Shown here piece by piece: positions 21,999 to 29,338 of a stretch of DNA of 39,795 nt. Source of the DNA: a virus. The position numbers and the translations under genes were made by a program. The notes beneath the pieces were generated by a model. It searched no databases and was not told the DNA's origin. It was given only the letters and a program-made list of their open reading frames with translations. Position 1 is the stretch's first letter. Each line of letters begins with the position of its first letter. The stretch covers positions 1 through 39,795 of IMG/VR virus record IMGVR_UViG_3300032285_001914, one strand, 5' to 3'.

Positions 21999-23330
21999 AT
22001 GGCAGTAATCGATAACACAGCAGCGTACGTTGCAATCGCTAAGTTCGAGGAGCAAGAAGACGGCACACTGATGGTGTTCGGCAAAGCCACCGATCAGTCG
22101 CTAGACGCTGATCAGCAGATCTGCGACCCTGAATGGCTGAAAAACGCCATGCCTGAGTGGTTCAAGTACGGCAACATTCGCGAACAGCACAGTTCGATCG
22201 CCGCTGGAGTGGCAACCGAATACGAACATCGCGAGGACGGTCACTACATCAGTGCGCACGTAATCGACCCTAACTCCGTGAAGAAAGTCAAAGCACGTGT
22301 CCTCAAAGGTTTCTCAATTGGCATCAAAGGTCCACGCGTAGTTAAAGACAACAAGGCTGCAGGCGGTCGCATTATCGACGGCTCAATCGTTGAGATCAGC
22401 CTAGTTGACCGACCAGCCAACCCAGCGTGCATGCTAACCATGGCGAAGTCAGTCGGATTCGACGTAGTCAAGACCGAAGAGTACACCGAAAATCTGGACA
22501 ACCACGCTAGCCACATCATAGAAACGTCCGCCAAGTTCTCCGCAGGAGACATCACCAAGTTTGACCAAGCAGCATTCGACGACGCACGTCGCGCACTCGC
22601 TACTCTTATTCAGGTCGAAGCAGAAGAAATGAAGCAGCAAGGCGGAGACGAGATCTACTCGCTCGCTTGTCTGCTGTCCGCTGTACATTCATTAATGGAA
22701 TGGTACGAAGGAGAAGTCCACGAAGGAGAAGTAGCACCAATGCCAGAAATGGAACAGGAGATGGAAATGGCTATCGAGCCAGAAAACGTCAAAGAAAACC
22801 CGTTTGCAAAAGATCACCACGACGAGAAAATGTGCGACAAGTGCAACAAGTCAATGGACGAATGCAAATGCTCAGACATGAAGTCAGAAGACCCAGACAC
22901 TGCAGTGAAATGCCTTGAATGCGGCTGTCATCAGCCAGCAAACGACCACGGCAGAGACGACGTCACAACCGCTGTGATCGTCGAGTCAGGTATGAAGTCT
23001 GACAACCCAGAAGTTTCCGATATCCGATCAATCGTTGAAGATATCGTAAAATCGTTGCTCCCAGTCACCGAATCAACAGGTGGCGAGAGTGTCGTGACGA
23101 AGTCCGCTGAATCCGAACGCATTGAGGCGTTGGAATCAGAGTTGGAACAGGTCAAGGCTCTTGCTGCTCCAAGCGGTCCACGCCGCATGGGTGTGGTGAG
23201 TAACACAACGCCTAACGCCAATCTGACCAAAGCAGCGATGTATCGTGCTAAGGCAGACACAACGTTAGACAAGGCACTCGCTGACGGCTACCGTCAGATG
23301 GCTGCCGACCTTGAAACCGAAACCAACTAA
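21999..23330 (+). CDS. Prohead protease fused to scaffold-like region
   Basis: The N-terminal 160 residues resemble the XkdF/HK97 prohead protease family: IREQHS with His64, GFSIGI with Ser106, and GSIVEISLVDRPANPAC at 128-144. The enzyme trims capsid and scaffold during head maturation. The C-terminal half is acidic and helical, with a predicted coiled coil (ERIEALESELEQVKAL), fitting a built-in scaffold. Between them lies a Cys-rich patch, MCDKCNKSMDECKC followed by CLECGC near residues 277-310, an unusual possible zinc site. It stands just before the major capsid gene. Confidence 0.87.
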   Translation: MAVIDNTAAYVAIAKFEEQEDGTLMVFGKATDQSLDADQQICDPEWLKNAMPEWFKYGNIREQHSSIAAGVATEYEHREDGHYISAHVIDPNSVKKVKARVLKGFSIGIKGPRVVKDNKAAGGRIIDGSIVEISLVDRPANPACMLTMAKSVGFDVVKTEEYTENLDNHASHIIETSAKFSAGDITKFDQAAFDDARRALATLIQVEAEEMKQQGGDEIYSLACLLSAVHSLMEWYEGEVHEGEVAPMPEMEQEMEMAIEPENVKENPFAKDHHDEKMCDKCNKSMDECKCSDMKSEDPDTAVKCLECGCHQPANDHGRDDVTTAVIVESGMKSDNPEVSDIRSIVEDIVKSLLPVTESTGGESVVTKSAESERIEALESELEQVKALAAPSGPRRMGVVSNTTPNANLTKAAMYRAKADTTLDKALADGYRQMAADLETETN

Positions 23331-23348
23331 TCACAGAAAGGACTTCTC

Positions 23349-25013
23349 ATGGCAGAAGCCCCAAAGGTCTCCGATTTATTCGGCGACCTACCATCACGTG
23401 AGTTAGCGTCTCGTCAGGAAGAATACCTGTCAGCATTGAACAAGTCGGCATCTGCGCCGATCGACCCAATGTCCCTAATGACTGGTGCTCCTGCAGCCGC
23501 TCTCCCACAATCCGCCACTGGTGCAATTGAAGCCGTTCTCGGCAACGCATCAATGGTTAAGTCAATGTCCCCTGACGCTCTTGCTTCGCTAGGCTCAGCA
23601 CTTGAGTCACAGCGTGCAATCGGCGCAGACATCGTTAAGGATTTGACACTTACAAGCCCAATATCAAGCGGTCTTGTAGCGTTCGATCTTGAAGCACCAG
23701 CCAAGTTGCTGACCCCACGCCCAACTCCTTTGCGTAACAAGATTCCACGCAAGAAGGGTGTAGGCACAAGCCACCGCATCAAGGTAATCTCAGGTTACAC
23801 TGGTACGGGAACTGGCGGAGTCGGCAACACTTTTCCTGGAATTACCGACAGCACCACAACAACCTTCGGCTCAATCAACTACTTGCGCGGTCCAAAGATC
23901 TCGTACGCTGGTTACGACAAGGCTGTTAACTACAAGCAGTTCTCACTATCGGACGCTGTACCGTTCTCGGCACAGTTCCAAGGTCAGGGCTACCAAGATA
24001 TCCGTCAACTTTCGCAGACAAGCGTTCTTTACGCTTCAATGCTCATGGAAGAGCGCATGCTCCTCATGGGTCGCGGAACTGACTCAGGCTTCTCTGGTGC
24101 GCTTGCTGCTCCAACCATCTCGCTAACCGCACGCACCGCTGCTGCTGGCGAATCTGCTATCACAGGCGCAACAACCAAGGTCTGGGTTTACGTAACCTCT
24201 GACGCTGGCGCGTTTGGTCAGTCTGTTCTTTCTTCACAGGCTAACGTAGCAGTATCGGCAGGTCAAGTTGTTGACGTTGCAATCACAGACGCCACTGGTG
24301 CTCTTGGTTACCGCGTTTACGTTGGTACTGGCGCAACTGCACCAGCCGACTCAGCAATCTGGTACGACGGTCGCACAGGCTACAACCTTTACACGATTGA
24401 TGGCGCGTTGCCAACATCGGGTATCGCTGCTAGCACGATCACTGCAGACACCTCAGCATATGCAACAGGCTACGACGGCATTCTGCCTACCGTACTTGGC
24501 GCAGACAGCGGCAAGGTCAACCGTATCAACGCTGCTCTTAGCACCTCTAATCCAGGCGTTGAGTTCCAAGTTGTATTCAACGCTCTGTACGACGCTGTAA
24601 AGGCTGACCCAGACGAGGTACTACTTAACGGCGCAGATCGTCGTCAGTTGTCTGACGCGATCAAGTCAGGCTCAACTGCTAACTACCGTTTGAATATCTC
24701 ACAAGATGAAATCGGTGGCGTTGTACTTGGTGACGTTGTTACTGGTCTGCAGAACGAAACCACAGGCAAGGGCGTTTCTCTAACGGTTCACCCATGGCTA
24801 CCGCAGGGCGTTGCCCCAGTATTGTCATACACGCTCCCAATCCCAGATACAAACGTATCTGACGTTTGGGCTGTATTCAATACACAGGATTACATGGCAA
24901 TTGAATGGCCCGTAACCCAGTTTGCGTACGAAACCAGCACATACTGGAACGGTACTTTCCAGTGCCAAGCACCAGCATGGAACGGCGTAGTTGCAGGCAT
25001 CAAGGCAGTCTAA
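23349..25013 (+). CDS. Major capsid protein with Ig-like insertion
   Basis: The 554-aa protein lies after the protease, the normal place of the HK97-fold capsid subunit. The N-terminal 100 residues are probably a scaffold-like delta region removed on maturation. Residues about 105-250 and 375-554 carry typical capsid sequence (KIPRKKGVGTSHRIKV, FSAQFQGQGYQDIRQL, YDAVKADPDEVLLNGADRRQL). Between them, about 253-373 is a Ser/Thr/Ala/Gly-rich beta domain (TKVWVYVTSDAG, LGYRVYVGTGAT), like an Ig or fibronectin type III fold on the capsid surface. The site AGAAAGGA precedes the ATG. Confidence 0.85.
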   Translation: MAEAPKVSDLFGDLPSRELASRQEEYLSALNKSASAPIDPMSLMTGAPAAALPQSATGAIEAVLGNASMVKSMSPDALASLGSALESQRAIGADIVKDLTLTSPISSGLVAFDLEAPAKLLTPRPTPLRNKIPRKKGVGTSHRIKVISGYTGTGTGGVGNTFPGITDSTTTTFGSINYLRGPKISYAGYDKAVNYKQFSLSDAVPFSAQFQGQGYQDIRQLSQTSVLYASMLMEERMLLMGRGTDSGFSGALAAPTISLTARTAAAGESAITGATTKVWVYVTSDAGAFGQSVLSSQANVAVSAGQVVDVAITDATGALGYRVYVGTGATAPADSAIWYDGRTGYNLYTIDGALPTSGIAASTITADTSAYATGYDGILPTVLGADSGKVNRINAALSTSNPGVEFQVVFNALYDAVKADPDEVLLNGADRRQLSDAIKSGSTANYRLNISQDEIGGVVLGDVVTGLQNETTGKGVSLTVHPWLPQGVAPVLSYTLPIPDTNVSDVWAVFNTQDYMAIEWPVTQFAYETSTYWNGTFQCQAPAWNGVVAGIKAV

Positions 25014-25032
25014 CTCGCACGAATAAAGTCGT

Positions 25033-25062
25033 CCCTGCACTCACGAATGGGTGGGTGCAGGG
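25033..25062 (+). terminator. Hairpin after the capsid gene
   Basis: CCCTGCAC (25033-25040) and GTGCAGGG (25055-25062) pair perfectly, with further wobble pairs inside. It lies 20 bases after the capsid stop. There is no T-run. It may partly stop transcription or protect capsid mRNA from 3' decay. Confidence 0.5.
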
Positions 25063-25086
25063 GCGCACTTCAAGTTAGGAAACGGA

Positions 25087-25374
25087 ATGGCAAAATATTT
25101 CGCAAGTGATCGTAGAGCAGTGGAAGTGACGATCGAAGGTGCACGAACTGGTACAACGCGCACGTTACGCGCGGACAGTAAAGGATTTTACGACGTCTCG
25201 AACAGTCGGGACGCAAAAGCGTTGAAGGAGTCGGGTTTTGTTGAAGCGTCTCTTATGGGAACGACCTCTGCGCGCGTTGGTTACGATTGTTCTAAATGCG
25301 GCTTCGGTTCTTGGTTCGCAACATGTAGCAGATGTGGAACTAACAACGAACGGACAGACGATGCTAACGCCTGA
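25087..25374 (+). CDS. Small zinc-ribbon protein in head operon, 95 aa
   Basis: I chose the ATG at 25087; the open frame upstream runs through the hairpin. The first 60 residues are beta-rich (AVEVTIEGARTGTTRTLRAD; YDVSNSRDAKALKESGF). The C-terminal part has CSKCGFGSWFATCSRCG, a clear CxxC...CxxC zinc ribbon. Position after the capsid suggests a head accessory protein or connector partner. Function unknown. Confidence 0.75.
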   Translation: MAKYFASDRRAVEVTIEGARTGTTRTLRADSKGFYDVSNSRDAKALKESGFVEASLMGTTSARVGYDCSKCGFGSWFATCSRCGTNNERTDDANA

Positions 25375-25486
25375 TCAGATGAAGGTCGTTTCGGCTGACT
25401 CTGACAAAAAAGCACATTCAAATTGGTGTGCGGTAAACTTCTCGCCTTACGGCGAGTGCGACTGCGAGGATACGGACAATGGCTAA
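25361..25486 (+). CDS. Small protein, 41 aa
   Basis: It starts inside the end of the zinc-ribbon gene (14-base overlap) and overlaps the next gene by 8 bases. The peptide is polar, ending in CDCEDTDNG after a Cys in SNWCAVNF. Tight packing and overlaps support translation. No function can be given. Confidence 0.5.
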   Translation: MLTPDQMKVVSADSDKKAHSNWCAVNFSPYGECDCEDTDNG

Positions 25487-26372
25487 CCTGTACGGAAACA
25501 CCACACGTCAGTTCTCTACGCCTTATCTTACTGTTGCCGAGTACAAGCAAGCCCCAACTGCGATCGATTACGACAACTTGGTGTCGGCTTCAAGCGACCC
25601 TACTGTACAGGACGCTGAATTGGCGAACGTGATCGCCCGCGCAAGTTCCGCGATGGACGTCTACTGTAACCAGATTCTTGGCTCAACAACGGATATCGAA
25701 CAGCAACGTACGCGTTTGCGTCCAGATGGCATGATTGCAGTTCACTGTAAGAACTTTCCGATCATTGAACTTTTGTCGTTTGCGTATGGCGTGACTCCTA
25801 ACGATTTGATCACGTACACCGACCCGTCACAGGGCTGGATTGAAGATCAGTCGATTATCCTTCCGTACAGCACTATTAACACTTCGTATTCGTCGCAAGG
25901 TCCGCTCCAGTTTGGTATGCCTGCAACTCCACGATCTCCTGTGTTCTGTCGTTACACTTACGTGAACGGCTACCCGACAACGTTGCTTGCTGCTAGTTCC
26001 AGTGCAAGTGCTACCACCCTGCAGTTGTCGAACACAATCGGTATTATCGCAGGCACGCAGATGACGATTTACGACGGTTCTAAAACCGAAAACGTCACGG
26101 TCAACACGGTCACAGACGCTACTCACGTAACGCTAACCGTTGGTACGCTTTACGCTCATTCGTCTGGTGTTAGCATCTCCGCGTTGCCGCCTGCCGTAAA
26201 AGAAGCCGCTATTCTTATGACTACCGCGTTTTTGAAGGTTCGTGGCGACAACAGCATGGTGATGGACGTTTTAAGTTCTCCAACGCGCATGGGCGGTCAT
26301 GATACTCAAAAGATCTCGTCCGACATGGGCTTGGCGAAAGAATTACTGAAACCGTTCCGCAGGATTCGATAG
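25479..26372 (+). CDS. Head-tail connector protein (gp6-like adaptor)
   Basis: In this 297-aa protein the N-terminal region is helical, with AELANVIARASSAMDVYCNQIL near residues 46-65, as in gp6-like connector proteins that sit under the portal. A C-terminal helix (PAVKEAAILMTTAFLKVRGD) completes that fold. Between them, about residues 165-230 form an inserted beta-domain rich in Ser and Thr (LLAASSSASATTLQL, TENVTVNTVTDATHVTL). The gene lies after the capsid and before the tail terminator-like gene, which supports the call. Confidence 0.75.
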   Translation: MANLYGNTTRQFSTPYLTVAEYKQAPTAIDYDNLVSASSDPTVQDAELANVIARASSAMDVYCNQILGSTTDIEQQRTRLRPDGMIAVHCKNFPIIELLSFAYGVTPNDLITYTDPSQGWIEDQSIILPYSTINTSYSSQGPLQFGMPATPRSPVFCRYTYVNGYPTTLLAASSSASATTLQLSNTIGIIAGTQMTIYDGSKTENVTVNTVTDATHVTLTVGTLYAHSSGVSISALPPAVKEAAILMTTAFLKVRGDNSMVMDVLSSPTRMGGHDTQKISSDMGLAKELLKPFRRIR

Positions 26373-26373
26373 T

Positions 26374-26859
26374 ATGAGCAGAGCAGCCGTCCGAAATCAA
26401 CTTACGACGTTCCTGTCTGGCACTCCGATCAGTGGGGTGGTGCAAGTCCATTCGTCTTTTCCGAATCGCCTTGAGTTTCAGAAAGGTTCAACCGCTGGAC
26501 AGAAATCGCGCGCTATTGCGGTGGTGTTTATTGAGTCTGAGGACGAATCTCGGCTTGCTTTTGGTGGAGCGACCAGCGGTAAGAAACGAATTGACTACGG
26601 GTTGGTGGTGCAAGTATTCCACCATTCTTTGCAGAACGACGCCACCGACGCGATGGACGATTTTGACGTCACGATTGACGGCATCAAGAACTTGCTTCGT
26701 TCAGACCATCGCTTCGGCGACACGTCTGGCACGATCGTATGGCAAGGTGCTGAGCCTTCGATCAGCGTTTCGTACGGAACACCCAAGAAAATCAACGGTG
26801 GTGCTACGGAGTCGTGGGCTGCTATCAGGTTTGTTGTTACAGAGATGATTAATGCGTAA
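26374..26859 (+). CDS. Head-tail joining / tail terminator-like protein
   Basis: The 161-aa protein's order of helix, beta (SRAIAVVFIESEDESRLAFGG, then RIDYGLVVQVFHHS), helix (MDDFDVTIDGIKNLLRSD) and a final beta strand (WAAIRFVVTEMI) resembles phage tail terminator or minor head-tail proteins of about this length. It starts 1 base after the connector stop. The neighbouring HK97 gp10-like gene makes a neck role likely. The assignment is by pattern and position only. Confidence 0.6.
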   Translation: MSRAAVRNQLTTFLSGTPISGVVQVHSSFPNRLEFQKGSTAGQKSRAIAVVFIESEDESRLAFGGATSGKKRIDYGLVVQVFHHSLQNDATDAMDDFDVTIDGIKNLLRSDHRFGDTSGTIVWQGAEPSISVSYGTPKKINGGATESWAAIRFVVTEMINA

Positions 26860-26871
26860 CAACGCAAGAAC

Positions 26872-26910
26872 GACCAACCCTCAAGTCCGCCTTCCACTTG
26901 GGGGTTGGTC
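26872..26910 (+). promoter_or_regulatory. 15-bp hairpin next to a start codon, possible translation control
   Basis: Bases 26872-26886 pair with 26896-26910 over 15 positions with one G-T wobble and a 9-base loop, the longest stem seen in the window. The 3' arm holds the only purine-rich run (GGGGG) before the ATG at 26913, so the ribosome-binding site is paired in the RNA. There is no T-run. It could also act as a transcription block. Confidence 0.7.
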
Positions 26911-26912
26911 TC

Positions 26913-27365
26913 ATGCCTAACATATCTGGCTCGTTTCATGGTGTTAGAGAAGCCCAAAATGCTATCGGAAAAATGACTGCAAAAGCAGATCTGGCGGTCA
27001 AGGTGGCTATTAGTCGCATGGCGGCTGAGGCTGAACGAGAAGTTAAAAACCAGATTCAACCGAAGCACAACGACGGTCGTATCAGATCAGACGGTCGCAC
27101 GACGGACGCGGTAATCGGCGGACCGCCAATGACTCGCAGTGGAGATCTCCGCGCAAGCATTCAATCCGAAGTTGCTCGCGAAGGATTTGGTTCTTATATC
27201 GCAGCCGTTGGACCGACGATTGTTTATGGTCGTGCGGTTGAACTTGGTGCGCCTAACTGGGGCAGCGATGTTAAATATCCGTTTGTTGGTCCAGCGTACA
27301 AGAAACTGTCCGAAACGGGCAAGTTGCGCGAGATCTACATGAGCGTTATGAAAGCAGCACTCTAA
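26913..27365 (+). CDS. HK97 gp10-like neck protein
   Basis: The 150-aa protein has helix AKADLAVKVAISRMAAEAEREVKNQI followed by GPPMTRSGDLRASIQSEV, then AAVGPTIVYGRAVELGAPNW and YPFVGPAYKK, the standard pattern of the HK97 gp10-like family (head closure or tail completion). I use the ATG at 26913 rather than an in-frame TTG at 26898, which lies inside the hairpin stem. The ribosome-binding site is poor and buried in that stem. Confidence 0.85.
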   Translation: MPNISGSFHGVREAQNAIGKMTAKADLAVKVAISRMAAEAEREVKNQIQPKHNDGRIRSDGRTTDAVIGGPPMTRSGDLRASIQSEVAREGFGSYIAAVGPTIVYGRAVELGAPNWGSDVKYPFVGPAYKKLSETGKLREIYMSVMKAAL

Positions 27366-27379
27366 CTAAAGGAACAGAA

Positions 27380-27568
27380 ATGCCAAAGTATAAATCAATT
27401 AATTCCGACACACGGATTTACCCAACGTTGGGACTCGTTATAGAACCCAATGGTGTGGTAGACTTGGACTTACCAGTGGACGCTGCTGGTCTCGAACTGG
27501 TCAGCGACGAGAAGGCAAAAAGCAAGCCCGACACTGCCGCACCTGCGGCTGACTCAGAAGGAGCGTAG
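27380..27568 (+). CDS. Small protein before major tail protein, 62 aa
   Basis: AAAGGAACAGAA precedes the ATG. The first 40 residues are beta-like (SDTRIYPTLGLVIEPNGVVDLDL) and the rest is a low-complexity tail rich in Ala, Asp and Lys. Small proteins of this shape are common just before the tail tube gene in actinophages. No function is known to me. Confidence 0.7.
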   Translation: MPKYKSINSDTRIYPTLGLVIEPNGVVDLDLPVDAAGLELVSDEKAKSKPDTAAPAADSEGA

Positions 27569-27573
27569 AGCAT

Positions 27574-28761
27574 ATGGCTCTCCCACGGTATAAATCCTTT
27601 CTTGGCATCGCTAAGGAAGCCACGCGTAACGCAGGCGTAAACCCAACAGCGGTGTCAGCATCTGACTATATTCCTATCACCAGTATCACGCCTTTCGACA
27701 ACATCAAGTATCTTGAGGACAAGAACTGGCGTGGATCGATGGTTGAGGACTACAACGTAGTTCAGGCTAATCGGTTTTCCGAAATGGAGTTCGGTGGCGA
27801 CGCGTTTGCGGACACAATCGGCTACGTGCTTTCTGGCGTTCTTGGCGATGTAGTCACAACTGGTGCGTCTGCTCCTTACACTCACGCGATTGCAGTGAAG
27901 AACAGCGGCAACGGTCAAGCGACTTCTTACACCATTACTGACTACAATGCGGTAAACGCTCGTCAGGCTGCTGGAATTCAATTCCACGATATTGATTTCA
28001 AGTTCAATGCAGATGGTCTTCTTGAATACACGGCTAAAGGCACAGGCTACATGTCTGCTGTCAGTGCAACGATCACAACCGCTACGGGGTCTGCTGGTAC
28101 AGTTACTTACACTGCTCCTAACAACTTCTACGTTGGTCAGGTTGTGTCGATCACAGGCAACTCGTTGTCCGCACTTAACCTTTCAAGCCAGACAATCGTA
28201 ACCGCCACACCAACTCAGTTCACGGTTTCTAACGCTGCAACTGGTACAGGCACAGGCGGTACGGCACTTGTTGTTACGCCGACCAACTCATACAGCACTG
28301 TTGCTGTTATTCCTGTTTGGACTGGTACGACCACTCTTGGCGGCACTCTTTCCTCAGCACTTGAAGAAGGGTCGATCTCGATCAAGCGTCCAGCCACACC
28401 AATTTGGACTGTTGATGGAAACCAAGACCCATATCAGATCTTCCAAGGCGCAGTAATGGTCGAAGGTTCGCTAACTTGGGTTGTTGAAGATGACACCATC
28501 CTCTCCAACTACCTAAACAACAGCCAGCCATCTCTTGCCATTGACTTCTCACAAGGTACAGGCGCAACTGCAACCCAGATCAAGTTCAACATGACCAAGT
28601 GCGCGTTCACAGTCGCTAAGATTGAACGCGGCAAGGACTACGTCGAATTGACAGTGGACTTCAAGGGGATAGCGAACACCGCCGACGCTGGAGCAAGCGC
28701 AGGTTATTCGCCGATCAAGGTAACATTAAAGAACGCTAAGGCATCAGGTACTTACGTCTAA
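27574..28761 (+). CDS. Major tail (tube) protein with beta-domain insertion
   Basis: The 395-aa protein lies directly before the tail chaperone genes, the conserved position of the tube subunit. The N-terminal half (ARNAG-like start, ITSITPFDNIKYLEDKNWRGS, FGGDAFADTIGYVLSGVLGD) and the C-terminal half (EGSISIKRPATPIWTV, SLTWVVEDDTILSNYLNN, IERGKDYVELTVDFKG) look like tube-fold sequence. Residues about 155-235 are a Thr-rich inserted beta-domain (GTVTYTAPNNFYVGQVVSITG) with TG repeats, probably displayed outside the tube. Confidence 0.85.
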   Translation: MALPRYKSFLGIAKEATRNAGVNPTAVSASDYIPITSITPFDNIKYLEDKNWRGSMVEDYNVVQANRFSEMEFGGDAFADTIGYVLSGVLGDVVTTGASAPYTHAIAVKNSGNGQATSYTITDYNAVNARQAAGIQFHDIDFKFNADGLLEYTAKGTGYMSAVSATITTATGSAGTVTYTAPNNFYVGQVVSITGNSLSALNLSSQTIVTATPTQFTVSNAATGTGTGGTALVVTPTNSYSTVAVIPVWTGTTTLGGTLSSALEEGSISIKRPATPIWTVDGNQDPYQIFQGAVMVEGSLTWVVEDDTILSNYLNNSQPSLAIDFSQGTGATATQIKFNMTKCAFTVAKIERGKDYVELTVDFKGIANTADAGASAGYSPIKVTLKNAKASGTYV

Positions 28762-28786
28762 ACAAACGAAGGAAGGTAAACAAAAA

Positions 28787-29149
28787 ATGTCAGATCAAAC
28801 ACCAGTACACGGCGGTTGGGTTTCACTACGAAGCCCCGATCTAGTCCCCGAGCGTCTGCGTCGTCCTTTAGTGGCGCAGACTGCTGCGGGTGCTAAAATG
28901 CTAGACGGAATGGACGAGGAGTCGGAAGTAGATTCCGATGTTCTCGCGTTCTGGAACGGCTACAACGATCTGCTAGCGATAGCGATGATCGAGTCTTGGT
29001 CGTTTAACGGTAGCATCTCGCTAGAGGGTTTGCTTGATCTTCCTGCGAAATCGTACGACGATATTCAAAAGTTGGTCGCTCCGTTCATTTCTGAACTGAT
29101 GCCGAACTTTGAGGCGACTGACGACCCAAAAGCAACCACCGCCAACTAA
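28787..29149 (+). CDS. Tail assembly chaperone, short form (G)
   Basis: The 120-aa product of normal termination. It lies between the tube and tape-measure genes, where lambda G and its analogues are always found. It is acidic and helical (LLAIAMIESWSFNG, LPAKSYDDIQKLVAPFI). The last codons contain the slippery sequence CCCAAAA, where some ribosomes shift to make the longer GT form. Chaperones of this type coat the tape measure during tail assembly and are not in the virion. Confidence 0.9.
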   Translation: MSDQTPVHGGWVSLRSPDLVPERLRRPLVAQTAAGAKMLDGMDEESEVDSDVLAFWNGYNDLLAIAMIESWSFNGSISLEGLLDLPAKSYDDIQKLVAPFISELMPNFEATDDPKATTAN

Positions 29150-29337
29150 AACGCCTACGTTGGGCGTTGAAAGGCAGCGTACCTCTTGAGCCACTGACCC
29201 CGTATTACCGAGACTACGTTCTAGCCTCGGAGTTCGGGTGGACGAAAAGCCAGATCGAAGACCAGCCAGCCGTTTGGTTAGATTGGATAATGGAAATCCG
29301 CAACGTGGTTAAAGACGTAGAATCCGAGGAGCAATAA
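28787..29337 (+). CDS. Tail assembly chaperone, frameshifted long form (GT)
   Basis: A -1 shift at 29125-29131 joins 115 residues of the first frame to 68 residues encoded in the second frame up to the TAA at 29335-29337, giving about 183 aa. The second-frame part reads SNHRQLKRLRW, then PLTPYYRDYVLASEFGW and PAVWLDWIMEIRNVV, which is typical of the T domain. This domain binds the tape measure. It has no start codon of its own in a good context, which supports the fusion. Confidence 0.9.
29125..29131 (+). other. Programmed -1 ribosomal frameshift site CCCAAAA
   Basis: The heptamer reads C CCA AAA in the frame of the short chaperone, a perfect X-XXY-YYZ slippery sequence. After slippage the ribosome reads CCC AAA then AGC and avoids the TAA at 29147-29149. 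The position near the end of the first chaperone gene matches lambda and most siphoviruses. Confidence 0.92.
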
Positions 29338-29338
29338 C

